Assembly: GCF_026151205.1 (NCBI RefSeq)
Contig: NC_087083.1
Coordinates: 13,826,944 to 13,886,943 of the forward strand
Length of the DNA: 60,000 nt
Origin: Bolinopsis microptera
Lineage: Eukaryota; Ctenophora; Tentaculata; Lobata; Bolinopsidae
Direction: 5' to 3'
The notes under the pieces are model-generated. The model was not told the DNA's origin. It saw nothing but the letters and a program-made list of their open reading frames with translations, and made no database searches. The translations under genes and the position numbers were made by a program. Below, piece after piece: positions 13,309 to 24,712 of the stretch. Position 1 is the first letter of the stretch; every line of letters starts with the position of its first letter.

Positions 13309-15988
13309 AATGGATTTCAAAAACTACTACAAAATTTAGTTTTAATTATATTGGATTATTGCATATTGCATTGAGGGTAAATTGGTAAATTGAATCCCAA
13401 ATTAAATGACACGCAAATTAATTAAATTTTGATTTAAATGAATCCACAAATGGAAAAATAATTGAACGGTCGAATTATGACATGACATTGGTAATTTTTT
13501 CATTAAATTACCGGCCTGCAGCACATTGTATTTGTCATATCATATCATACGTTGTTTGACCCGCCGCGCACGACTGAGCGGCTCCCCCTGTATCGTGAGA
13601 ACGATAAAGTGAAACAATAAAATGAAACGACTGTGTGGGTTACGACCAACGACGTGATACAATGCGCATGCATTTAATTATGCTATTCAAATTTGAAAAA
13701 CCAGCCTGTTAAATTTACCGTGTAGTTTTGGAAAAGAAATTTTGCATTTGCAGTAATTCAAAGTTTGTAGTAAATTCCGATATTTTTTATTCGTTTATTT
13801 GAACTTTAAACCAGGCGCGCGTCTATATACTATCCAAATCACAAATTTATATGCAGGGGGTCGGGGTTCATTTTGATTTTAGTTGTGAAATTTGATTTTG
13901 AGATAGCAATTGACCAGCAAACTAGGGCCTGTGACCAAACTTTTGAGGAGGTTCCAGACTTTGGGTGCCCGGTGCCCACGTACTTTTCCATTGTCAATGG
14001 AATATACCCCTGTGCGCATTATAGACTTCATACTTCGTAACATGGCACATATACTTCGAAGAAATTTAGATGAGTAACATCCGTCAACAGTTTCACATAG
14101 CCATGTGTCTACGCGTACTGCGTGACGCGCTTGTTTCACGCGCTACTGCAAGCGAGAGGGCTCTGGTTAGAGCAACTATCTAATAATCATCAATATCCTC
14201 ATCACTATGTCATATGTAGGGCCGGAGGTAGGTTACTGGTCGGTGCTCAGCCTGCGCCTGTCAATCCGTCGAATCTATTTATTTGTTTATGAACACAATA
14301 GCCTGGGTTCCCCAGGTAATACGTTAAGTGTTTCTTTTGTGTTTCGTGTCCAAAAGCATTATAATTAATTATAATTTCTTAATTGAATTACAGAGAGAAA
14401 AAAAATTACAGAGAAACAAAATTTTGTTTGATTATTAATTTAATCACACTTATTTAAAATAAATTAATCAAATTAATGCATAATGGATTTCAAAAACTAC
14501 TACAAAATTTAGTTTTAATTATATTGGATTATTGCATATTGCATTGAGGGTAAATTGGTAAATTGAATCCCAAATTAAATGACACGCAAATTAATTAAAT
14601 TTTGATTTAAATGAATCCACAAATGGAAAAATAATTGAACGGTCGAATTATGACATGACATTGGTAATTTTTTCATTAAATTACCGGCCTGCAGCACATT
14701 GTATTTGTCATATCATATCATACGTTGTTTGACCCGCCGCGCACGACTGAGCGGCTCCCCCTGTATCGTGAGAACGATAAAGTGAAACAATAAAATGAAA
14801 CGACTGTGTGGGTTACGACCAACGACGTGATACAATGCGCATGCATTTAATTATGCTATTCAAATTTGAAAAACCAGCCTGTTAAATTTACCGTGTAGTT
14901 TTGGAAAAGAAATTTTGCATTTGCAGTAATTCAAAGTTTGTAGTAAATTCCGATATTTTTTATTCGTTTATTTGAACTTTAAACCAGGCGCGCGTCTATA
15001 TACTATCCAAATCACAAATTTATATGCAGGGGGTCGGGGTTCATTTTGATTTTAGTTGTGAAATTTGATTTTGAGATAGCAATTGACCAGCAAACTAGGG
15101 CCTGTGACCAAACTTTTGAGGAGGTTCCAGACTTTGGGTGCCCGGTGCCCACGTACTTTTCCATTGTCAATGGAATATACCCCTGTGCGCATTATAGACT
15201 TCATACTTCGTAACATGGCACATATACTTCGAAGAAATTTAGATGAGTAACATCCGTCAACAGTTTCACATAGCCATGTGTCTACGCGTACTGCGTGACG
15301 CGCTTGTTTCACGCGCTACTGCAAGCGAGAGGGCTCTGGTTAGAGCAACTATCTAATAATCATCAATATCCTCATCACTATGTCATATGTAGGGCCGGAG
15401 GTAGGTTACTGGTCGGTGCTCAGCCTGCGCCTGTCAATCCGTCGAATCTATTTATTTGTTTATGAACACAATAGCCTGGGTTCCCCAGGTAATACGTTAA
15501 GTGTTTCTTTTGTGTTTCGTGTCCAAAAGCATTATAATTAATTATAATTTCTTAATTGAATTACAGAGAGAAAAAAAATTACAGAGAAACAAAATTTTGT
15601 TTGATTATTAATTTAATCACACTTATTTAAAATAAATTAATCAAATTAATGCATAATGGATTTCAAAAACTACTACAAAATTTAGTTTTAATTATATTGG
15701 ATTATTGCATATTGCATTGAGGGTAAATTGGTAAATTGAATCCCAAATTAAATGACACGCAAATTAATTAAATTTTGATTTAAATGAATCCACAAATGGA
15801 AAAATAATTGAACGGTCGAATTATGACATGACATTGGTAATTTTTTCATTAAATTACCGGCCTGCAGCACATTGTATTTGTCATATCATATCATACGTTG
15901 TTTGACCCGCCGCGCACGACTGAGCGGCTCCCCCTGTATCGTGAGAACGATAAAGTGAAACAATAAAATGAAACGACTGTGTGGGTTA

Positions 15989-16070
15989 ACGGGTGATACT
16001 CGTAAAATATCTGTTCCATATATTGGACCGTCCAACTCGGCGCGCGTCCTGGTAGGTTGTAAACCTACAA
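15989..16070 (+). mobile_element. 82 bp mobile insert in satellite unit 3
   Basis: Same element as at 13218-13308 but reversed and about 9 bp shorter inside. The duplication CTGTGTGGGTTA (15977-15988 and 16071-16082) flanks it. Confidence 0.8.
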
Positions 16071-17252
16071 CTGTGTGGGTTACGACCAACGACGTGATAC
16101 AATGCGCATGCATTTAATTATGCTATTCAAATTTGAAAAACCAGCCTGTTAAATTTACCGTGTAGTTTTGGAAAAGAAATTTTGCATTTGCAGTAATTCA
16201 AAGTTTGTAGTAAATTCCGATATTTTTTATTCGTTTATTTGAACTTTAAACCAGGCGCGCGTCTATATACTATCCAAATCACAAATTTATATGCAGGGGG
16301 TCGGGGTTCATTTTGATTTTAGTTGTGAAATTTGATTTTGAGATAGCAATTGACCAGCAAACTAGGGCCTGTGACCAAACTTTTGAGGAGGTTCCAGACT
16401 TTGGGTGCCCGGTGCCCACGTACTTTTCCATTGTCAATGGAATATACCCCTGTGCGCATTATAGACTTCATACTTCGTAACATGGCACATATACTTCGAA
16501 GAAATTTAGATGAGTAACATCCGTCAACAGTTTCACATAGCCATGTGTCTACGCGTACTGCGTGACGCGCTTGTTTCACGCGCTACTGCAAGCGAGAGGG
16601 CTCTGGTTAGAGCAACTATCTAATAATCATCAATATCCTCATCACTATGTCATATGTAGGGCCGGAGGTAGGTTACTGGTCGGTGCTCAGCCTGCGCCTG
16701 TCAATCCGTCGAATCTATTTATTTGTTTATGAACACAATAGCCTGGGTTCCCCAGGTAATACGTTAAGTGTTTCTTTTGTGTTTCGTGTCCAAAAGCATT
16801 ATAATTAATTATAATTTCTTAATTGAATTACAGAGAGAAAAAAAATTAAGAAACAAAATTTTGTTTGATTATTAATTTAATCACACTTATTTAAAATAAA
16901 TTAATCAAATTAATGCATAATGGATTTCAAAAACTACTACAAAATTTAGTTTTAATTATATTGGATTATTGCATATTGCATTGAGGGTAAATTGGTAAAT
17001 TGAATCCCAAATTAAATGACACGCAAATTAATTAAATTTTGATTTAAATGAATCCACAAATGGAAAAATAATTGAACGGTCGAATTATGACATGACATTG
17101 GTAATTTTTTCATTAAATTACCGGCCTGCAGCACATTGTATTTGTCATATCATATCATACGTTGTTTGACCCGCCGCGCACGACTGAGCGGCTCCCCCTG
17201 TATCGTGAGAACGATAAAGTGAAACAATAAAATGAAACGACTGTGTGGGTTA

Positions 17253-17334
17253 ACGGGTGATACTCGTAAAATATCTGTTCCATATATTGGACCGTCCAAC
17301 TCGGCGCGCGTCCTGGTAGGTTGTAAACCTACAA
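17253..17334 (+). mobile_element. 82 bp mobile insert in satellite unit 4
   Basis: Identical in sequence and site to the unit 3 insert, so it was copied with the satellite unit rather than inserted separately. Confidence 0.78.
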
Positions 17335-17880
17335 CTGTGTGGGTTACGACCAACGACGTGATACAATGCGCATGCATTTAATTATGCTATTCAAATTTGA
17401 AAAACCAGCCTGTTAAATTTACCGTGTAGTTTTGGAAAAGAAATTTTGCATTTGCAGTAATTCAAAGTTTGTAGTAAATTCCGATATTTTTTATTCGTTT
17501 ATTTGAACTTTAAACCAGGCGCGCGTCTATATACTATCCAAATCACAAATTTATATGCAGGGGGTCGGGGTTCATTTTGATTTTAGTTGTGAAATTTGAT
17601 TTTGAGATAGCAATTGACCAGCAAACTAGGGCCTGTGACCAAACTTTTGAGGAGGTTCCAGACTTTGGGTGCCCGGTGCCCACGTACTTTTCCATTGTCA
17701 ATGGAATATACCCCTGTGCGCATTATAGACTTCATACTTCGTAACATGGCACATATACTTCGAAGAAATTTAGATGAGTAACATCCGTCAACAGTTTCAC
17801 ATAGCCATGTGTCTACGCGTACTGCGTGACGCGCTTGTTTCACGCGCTACTGCAAGCGAGAGGGCTCTGGTTAGAGCAAG

Positions 17881-18600
17881 TCAACAGTCAACTACCTCAA
17901 GCCATTTACGTACCGGTGCCCGCAGGACAGCCACCCCCATATTTGATCCCAATTATGCAAAATCACCTTAACATTGGAAGGCGGCAAAGGATATTCTACT
18001 TGTGAAACAAGCGCGTCACTCAGTACGCGTATACACATGGCTATGTGATGTTTAATGCAATAAAACGACCAAATGACAGTTATAACAATCTGAAATAGAA
18101 AAAGGATTAGAAATACATAATCCAATATTCATTGCTCAATAGTCATTGACCATTGTTAATGGTCTGGCCCGGCGCGCGCTACTTCGTAGCACTTGCCGTC
18201 GGGCCATTACATATAACATTTCGAGAAGAAACCGGCGCGCGCTACTTCGAAGAAAGTTAGACGAGTAACATCCGTCAAAATAGTCAAGAATACATCATAA
18301 AACGGGATTTATAAAACGGCTAATAGTACTTTAAAACATAGTACTCGAAAACATACAAACTCACCACTAGGTGGAAACGAAACTTGACATCCTGTCCTAA
18401 ATAAGAGCAATGTTATAAATAATGATATAACATGTGAAACCTTAACATATTTAAAAAAACATACTTTGGGTGCTTCAATTAATTTAAGTAGATATTATAT
18501 TAATCTTTTGGTCAAAGTTGTAAAGTTTTATCAAAATTGGATACAAATTGCATTGACTGAGTTATAAGCAAAAACCTTTATGACCTTATTTGGGCATGTG
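17881..18600. other. Satellite edge and intergenic DNA
   Basis: Contains an inverted fragment of the satellite (about 17990-18045) and a diverged fragment carrying GGCGCGCGCTACTTCG twice (about 18172 and 18234). Homology to the flanks of the Ig-gene array begins near 18600-18700. Confidence 0.6.
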
Positions 18601-19073
18601 CACTAATTTTTATATAATAGTTGAGTGTGCTTAATCACTTTAAATGCAAACCTCGAAATTAAAAAAAAGTTGAACCTAACCTCAATCATTGAATTTTTGA
18701 GTATAATCCCTGCCCTCAAATCGAAAAAACCCTACATTTTAATATACTTTAATATACCCAGAATTAGTCAAGCTATATTCTCCGTTTAGATTTGCAAGAT
18801 CCGGCAATATAAGCCTTTTTTAGTCCCCTGAACTCATACACGAATTTACATCTATTTTGGACAAAAAATGGCCGTGTTATGAGCGAAAAACCCAGTTACT
18901 CTCCCTACCTAGTATAGTGCTAGAAAACAAGATTCACACTTTAAAATATTCAATAAAAACATTTTGTATGTCCTTTCCAAACCATGATATATATTGTTTA
19001 AATGTAACCAAACAGTATGAACTAATCATAATGTAACCATATACTTTAGGAACGGATGTGACTAGGAAAGTAG

Positions 19074-20357
19074 ATGTTGGCGCACTTGTTTTTCCAGATA
19101 ATACTAGTTACACTGTATGTAGTTAATGGTTCCTGGCAACCTAGTAAACCTACACCAGGATACCCCGATTCAGACTATCTGGGCCACACAGCTTTACAGA
19201 GAGTTCCGGTCGAAAACCTGGGTCAAGATGTTCAGTTGAGATGTACTAAAATAATTGAGAGGTCACAATCTGACTATATTGAGACTTCCCGTCAATGTAG
19301 CCCATCCTGGCAGGACGGCTGTTTCCACATGTGGTTGAAAGATGGTGAAAAGATTGATACAAAAAATTGGAAATATGATACTAAGTCTATCATCACGTAC
19401 GACTACTGTGAAAACTTTGAATGGACAACAGATTTAATAAAAGGATTCGGCCCCATAGTTGACATGAACTCAGGCGACAAAAATGACTATGCTAGCAGAG
19501 AAATGGCTTGTTATGCATCATCCCTAACCATCAAAAGTGTGGTTGCAGCTGACTTTGGGAAATACACATGTAACTTTTCACATCACACAGTAGACGAGAA
19601 CAACTACTACAACAGAGGAGTCAGTTCACTGCAAAACATAACCCTTTACAATGTAAACGACACAAGCATCAAACAGAACACAAAAGTAGAGTACTTTGAG
19701 AAGTTTTACACGAAAGGGCTAAAAGATAAGATGTTGTTGCAGTGTGTTGTTACCGGTGGGGAGCTACAGTGGTATGTTAACCCCTTCAAAAACGTCATGT
19801 CTTTTGGTATTTACCCTGAGAGTGGTTCTGGTGTGCCCTTGGCGGAGTTGAATTCTCAAGATTTTTGGCGATGTTTCAACTATTCGGAGGATCGGCACTC
19901 TCCACACAAGGGAATCACAGAGTCCTTTGTATATGTTGACCATATATGTGCTTTGGATTATGGTCGAATATCGTGCATTGTTGGTGGCACCGGACTTGGA
20001 AAAGTGAAAGGAAATGAAGCTACCATAGGCAAGAAGTCCGATTATTATTATGATAATTATTATCCGTATAGCTGGGAACGTGAAACATTTATGGCAATTG
20101 CTGGTTTTACAGTTGTCCCAGTGGTTGTTGCTCTACTGATCGCATCTCTCATATTTGCCGCGGTAAGAGCCAAGTTATGTGAGTGTTGCAGCCGTAACTC
20201 TGTTAATCCAAGAATGGTACAGTTTCAGCCACAAGTTCCTTACCCTGCTCAACCAAACCAAGTTTACCCAGCACAACCGGTTCAACCTCAGGTACCTTAC
20301 ACAGCACAACCAGTTCAAGCTCAGGTACCTTACCCAGCACAACAAGTTCAACTCTAG
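19074..20357 (+). CDS. Ig-like type I membrane protein, array copy 1 (427 aa)
   Basis: Single-exon reading frame; the ATG follows a block conserved in all copies (GGAACGGATGTGACTAGGAA). Residues 1-19 are a signal peptide. Ig-like domain 1 spans about 45-190: cysteines 57, 75, 83, 112, 146 and 166, core Trp in HMWLKDGE, and the Ig signature LTIKSVVAADFGKYTC. Domain 2 spans about 205-315 with C224 and the signature ICALDYGRISC (301). A Tyr/Asp-rich stalk (322-333) precedes one membrane helix (341-364), then juxtamembrane KLCECC (possible palmitoylation). The cytoplasmic tail is Pro/Gln-rich with two 11-residue repeats of the QPVQAQVPYPA type. N-glycosylation sites include NFS, NIT, NDT and NYS. 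It is likely a cell-surface recognition or adhesion receptor; no named family is recognised. This copy lacks the extra Cys pair of copies 2 and 3. Confidence 0.88.
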   Translation: MLAHLFFQIILVTLYVVNGSWQPSKPTPGYPDSDYLGHTALQRVPVENLGQDVQLRCTKIIERSQSDYIETSRQCSPSWQDGCFHMWLKDGEKIDTKNWKYDTKSIITYDYCENFEWTTDLIKGFGPIVDMNSGDKNDYASREMACYASSLTIKSVVAADFGKYTCNFSHHTVDENNYYNRGVSSLQNITLYNVNDTSIKQNTKVEYFEKFYTKGLKDKMLLQCVVTGGELQWYVNPFKNVMSFGIYPESGSGVPLAELNSQDFWRCFNYSEDRHSPHKGITESFVYVDHICALDYGRISCIVGGTGLGKVKGNEATIGKKSDYYYDNYYPYSWERETFMAIAGFTVVPVVVALLIASLIFAAVRAKLCECCSRNSVNPRMVQFQPQVPYPAQPNQVYPAQPVQPQVPYTAQPVQAQVPYPAQQVQL

Positions 20358-21059
20358 GCTCCTTACTCTGTTAATTTATAATGGACACGGTTGTGTATTT
20401 GATGGTTGTAAAGCCCTGTTTACCAGGCGACTCACAGTTTATGTATAACAGGCTACAAAGTGGGCCAAAATTAACGCAATGTTAACTTATCATTACAAAC
20501 GCTCTGTACCGTACTCAATGGTTTGTACTCTCGTGTCCAGTACTCTGATATTAAAAGCTAATTATTTGCCCACATTAAGTGTAACAAGATAATAAGCTGT
20601 TACTTTATTATCTTATGGAATATATCAGATAGAGTAGTTTCTACTTAGTTTAAATCTTCTTATTATTGTAAATATTATTTTTTCGATTATCTTCAGCTAG
20701 TTTAGAAATTATGGAATCGAATTTGTTCTGCTACGACTTCAGATTTTCTACTGTTATGATGGGGGATGCTCGAGAAAAGTTATGGTATATACATGTTACA
20801 GTTCTGAGGTTATTTCAAATTGAGCTGTTTTTTTAGTTTGCTGTTTAAGTTTTAAAGTCAATGATTTTATATTCAAATTTGTTCATATTTTCAGTGGTAT
20901 TGTATTTGCATTATATTGATAAAATAGAAGTTCTCATTTTCATTCTTGCTGATAAATTTGCGTTTTACTGTTTAAATATTATGAGAAAAATCCTTGTAAT
21001 TGTCCAAGTACAGTAACTATAGTAAACTACAATTAAATACATTTATTGACGTGACACAC
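20358..21059 (+). other. 3' flank of array copy 1
   Basis: About 700 bp conserved downstream of every copy, AT-rich, probably 3' UTR plus intergenic DNA. It is interrupted at 21060 by a solo LTR. Confidence 0.6.
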
Positions 21060-22150
21060 TGTAAGAGCCCAGCCGTCGTTAAACTGGCTGTGAACTACAA
21101 AAGGTGGCCTGGAATAATATGTCAATCAACCTAGGGCGGAGAGTTTATTTTAAGGCTCCATAGAAGCTTTCCTATAGCTCCCAAACATGATCAAACCTGG
21201 ATAGCCCGGGCAAGCGGGTCAATACTTACCTGCATCATGTCCTCCTTCAGGTTCCACCAGGGTCTCGGGTTCGTAACGTTCCACTAATTTAGTGGCACTC
21301 GAAAGCCTCCGAGAGACACGGCATCATTCCGTATTAGTAGTGTTGTTATTTTAACGTAATTTCAATGACAATTTGCAGCACAGGATTGCTCCTGGCTGGT
21401 GACCCTTGTTGTCACTGATTTATATAATAACACCAGTAAGGTACGCCTATTTAGGGGGCCAGAATATAGCTTCTGACATCAAGGTAATTATACCAAGCAA
21501 TGGATATATATAATCGTAATATCGTCATAATAATTTAACTTAAGTTCTAATCCTAAAGCCTTCTAGGAGTACTCACTCCGGTGGTCGTTAGATCTCTGGT
21601 GAAGCTTAGAGGCGTAGAATCCGACAAGGTTCAACGTGGTGGCTACTCCGGGAAGTACTGCGACAGTGGTGTATCATCATCAGCCGCTCGAGGGTGAGGT
21701 CCAGAGAGATCGGCAGAGTTCATCAAGGTGGTGAAGTCCTTCCGGATACTTCCATCTTAAGTCACGAGTAGAAAAACGTAACGTACTCTGGATCGGTCCA
21801 AGAGAAGTGATGCGACGTGACTCGTGGTTCACAGGTGGCTTGAGAGCGACAGTCTCGGCGGCTCTTCTGGGATTGTTACCGAGGCTTGCCGCGCTTGGTT
21901 CGTTATCAGACCAATTACCATTGTGGTATGGGTCGTCCTCTTAACACCCAATTGGCGGTGAACCCTTGGCGAGTTCGCAGTGCCCGTCCTAATTATCGAC
22001 ACTTCAGCTCCCGGCTGGTAAGGCCGTCAGGTCGGGTTTCTGTAACCATGGCAACCGATGTTACCATGACGACCGATGTACGCTGATCCAGGGAAGAACT
22101 ATCTGGGTAAGGTCCGGTCTTGGATAACGTCAGATCCGGGGGTTCTTACA
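21060..22150. mobile_element. Solo LTR of an LTR retrotransposon (1091 bp)
   Basis: The ends are TGTAAGAGCCC and GGGTTCTTACA (TG...CA with an 11 bp near-perfect inverted terminus). The insertion is flanked by the 5 bp duplication CACAC (21055-21059 and 22151-22155). The empty site is seen in the other array copies, where the equivalent sequence runs GACGTG...CCCTGTGGATGGCCG without interruption. No internal retroviral-type genes are present, so recombination between LTRs has removed them. The parent clade (Gypsy, BEL or other) cannot be told. Confidence 0.82.
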
Positions 22151-22252
22151 CACACCCCTGTGGATGGCCGTAAAAAGCCTAAACTAGTCGATTCACAGGC
22201 AGGTAGCCTCGAGCTACATCGTTTTCGTGTCTTCATGATGATGATCAATTAA

Positions 22253-22982
22253 GGGGGCAGGGGGGGGGGGTCTTCATGGAAATTTTCTCAAAATCGACTT
22301 TTTAGTTGTTTCTGATAGAGGGGAGTGATATCTATCAGATGCTTTTAATCCAATAGAAAAATATTGTTCCTAGCCGAAATTATCGCCGGTAAAAGGTCAG
22401 CGCTTATGTGTAATTGTATTGCGCGAGCGATTTTTGATCGCGTGCCCTGAAAATCGAGTCTAAAAATCTATCTTCTCTTACATTTTTTGAGCAATCAACC
22501 TCAAACTTTCAGAATATGTTCTAAGGATCATTTAGAAGAGATTGTCCAGGCAAAATTTTGAGATAGGCCTTTAAACATTTTTTATTCAATTTTAAAAATC
22601 TTGGACCTCGAAAAATCGTCAAAAAACCAGGTCTAAGATTTTTAAAATCGAATAAAAAATGTTTAAAGGCCTATCTCAAAATTTTGCCTGGACAATCTCT
22701 TCTAAATGATCCTTAGAACATATACTGAAAGTTTGAGGGTGATTGCTCAAAAAATGTAGGAGGAGATAGATTTTTAGACTCGATTTTCAGGGCACACGAT
22801 CAAAAATCGCTCGCGCAATACAATTACACACAAGCGCTGACCTTTTACCGGCAATAATTTCGGCTAGGAACAATATTTTTCTATCGGATTAAAAGCATCT
22901 GATAGATATCACTCCCCTCTATCAGAAACAACTAAAAAGTCGATTTTGAGAAAATTTCCATGAAGACCCCCCCCCTGCCCCC
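22253..22982. mobile_element. 730 bp foldback element at a TTAA target
   Basis: The two halves (22253-22608 and about 22629-22982) are near-perfect reverse complements of each other, leaving a loop of about 20 bp. The ends GGGGGCAGG and CCTGCCCCC abut TTAA on each side (22249-22252 and 22983-22986). The other array copies read ATCAATTAACATA here, so the empty site contains exactly one TTAA. TTAA duplication is the mark of piggyBac-type transposition; this would be a non-autonomous, hairpin-forming derivative. No open frame of note. Confidence 0.85.
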
Positions 22983-23325
22983 TTAACATATCCAAATAAT
23001 TGAGCATGCTTAATCATAGCATTCATAATTAACTTAGTAATATTTTAAACCAGCATCAACCTTTCCATATCAAAGTACATTAAAGTATTTCCCTGCCCTC
23101 AAATCAGAAAAAAACCCTACATTTTAATACATAATATACATGTATACATACTTTTATATAATATGTACATAATTTAAGAATTAGTCGAGCTATATTCTTC
23201 GTTTAGATTTCCAAGATCATCCTTTTTTTAGTCCCCTGAACTCATACACGAATTTACATACAGTTTGGACAAAAAATGCCTGTGTTATGAGCCAAAAACC
23301 CAGTTACTCTCCCCTACCTAGTATA

Positions 23326-23457
23326 CTTACTTACTTGTACTTGATTAGGTCTCCTCAATCATTCGAGTGGCCTGCACCAATGAACTCCCGTTTGTGATGT
23401 ATCATCTCCCTCCAAAGTTTGCGGTCACTAGCCACGAAGGGCCCCGCTGACCCCGCT
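23326..23457 (-). mobile_element. 3' tail of a LINE (fragment)
   Basis: Read on the minus strand it encodes a tail resembling the end of LINE ORF2 products (DRKLWREMIHHKREFIGAG), followed by a short GTAA-type simple tail (TACTTACTTACTT on the plus strand). It interrupts the 5' flank of array copy 2, since copies 1, 3, 4 and 5 continue CCTAGTATAGTGC at this point. Clade not assigned. Confidence 0.4.
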
Positions 23458-23786
23458 GGGGGGGGGGGGGGGTGGGGGGGGGGACGTCTTAGGTGGGCGC
23501 CAAATCGTCGTTTGAATGTGGGACAATTTCGAAAACTTAACTAAAGTACTAGCAAAACTGCGCGTTTTGCTCTAGATACACACTTTTTTAGAGATCTTAG
23601 GTGGGCGCCAAATCGTCATTTGAATGTGGGGCAATTTCGAAAACTTAACTAAAGTACTAGCAAAACTGCGCGTTTTGCTCTAGATACACACTTTTTTAGA
23701 GATTTTACCGGCGTATCCTCTGAAATCACCTAATTTGTTCAATTTTAGGGAGGGGCACCAAAAGGGGAGGGGGCGCTTTTTCAGCA

Positions 23787-23821
<35 letters not shown>

Positions 23822-23845
23822 AACAGGCTACGTTACGCCACTGTT
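23458..23845 (+). repeat. Poly-G tracts around a 108 bp tandem duplication
   Basis: Two G runs (about 23458-23483 and 23789-23817) bracket two tandem copies of a 108 bp unit starting AGGTGGGCGCCAAATCGTC (23491 and 23599). The whole block is absent from the flanks of the other copies. The run lengths and local assembly deserve caution. Confidence 0.75.
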
Positions 23846-23912
23846 CGTAACACTAATATGTTTTAAACATCCCCCTTCCATTTAGTTGCTTGGAGCATTA
23901 GAATATATAATA

Positions 23913-24522
23913 CTAGAAACCCGCTAGTCGAAAGCTTTGTTCGAGGAAATTTTAAAAATCAGTTATGTTTTAATTTCTCTTCATGATACAGCTCTGTTAT
24001 ACAGTAGACATAATGGAATTTATTTAACAATGGCGACAGCGTTGTTAGTATTCGGATTCCCAAAACGATACTTTTTACCGCATCAAAAAATACCAATCAC
24101 AACCAAAGTTATGAATATAAGTCATAGCGTGAGCGTAAATGTGAGCTAGTTTTGAAGTTATGACGTAGCATACAGCATAACAACGCGCGTAGTTAAGATG
24201 TTCTTGCTCGCGCACGTGCATTTTTATCGTTGCTACGCAACAGCGCAGTAAACCTTAAAATAACGCCATTATTCTAACGATTATTTAACCTCACTTCCGA
24301 CGTTAATTATAAAAAATCTAAAGCCTAAATCAAAATTCTAAGAATGCTATAGCCTATTCCTATCCTTTTTCTACAACCCTGCTAAAAATGGCGAGGTTTC
24401 AACTCCATTTGCGAGCTGGGTTTGGCTTCACCAGAGGGTCATTTTGAGGTCGATTTTCGGTGTATTTTCTTCTATGTGCCCGTTGCCGGGGAAATTTCGT
24501 CAAATTTAAAATATTGTATAGA
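23913..24522 (-). mobile_element. Helitron-like non-autonomous element 2 (610 bp)
   Basis: Read on the minus strand it begins TCTATACAATATT and ends CGGGTTTCTAG, and sits exactly between A and T. Array copy 3 shows the empty site GAATATATAATATAATG with no duplication. TC...CTAG ends, A|T insertion and absence of a target duplication are the Helitron signature. The short frames inside are not Rep/helicase, so it is non-autonomous. It lies about 190 bp upstream of the copy 2 start codon. Confidence 0.75.
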
Positions 24523-24712
24523 TAATGTTAAGATACTCCTCAGATGTAATATTCTGTTTAAAATGATGATCGAAGCATTTATTGAAATATTAAGTCCTTT
24601 CCAAACCATGATATATATTTTTATGTAACCAAACAGTATGAACTAATCATAATGTAACCATTCATTCATCTGGTGGGTCATAATGTAACCATATATATAC
24701 TTTAGGAAGTAG

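Larger units (their letters stand above)
12833..17880 (+). repeat. ~1.17 kb satellite, four units plus a partial fifth
   Basis: Using CACATAGCCATGTGTCTACG as the start, units begin at 12833, 14094, 15267, 16534 and 17798 (partial). Unit 2 is the plain form (1173 bp). Units 1, 3 and 4 are longer because each carries an 82-91 bp insert. Units are nearly identical, implying recent amplification or homogenisation. The first copy has a different junction near its start. Each unit contains an identical 86-codon minus-strand frame (for example 15312-15052), which has no recognised domain. Reverse-oriented and diverged scraps of the unit lie at 17990-18045 and 18150-18290. Confidence 0.95.

Noticed and set aside
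13879-17843. 86-codon satellite frame as a gene family
   Set aside because: Identity is explained by satellite homogenisation; no domain, no splice or expression evidence. Kept only as an observation.
12833-17880. CRISPR-like array
   Set aside because: The unit is over 1 kb with no short-repeat/spacer pattern and the genome is eukaryotic.
12833-18300. Hammerhead ribozyme in the satellite
   Set aside because: I looked for the CTGATGA...GAAA core and did not find a convincing one by eye; a covariance search would be needed.
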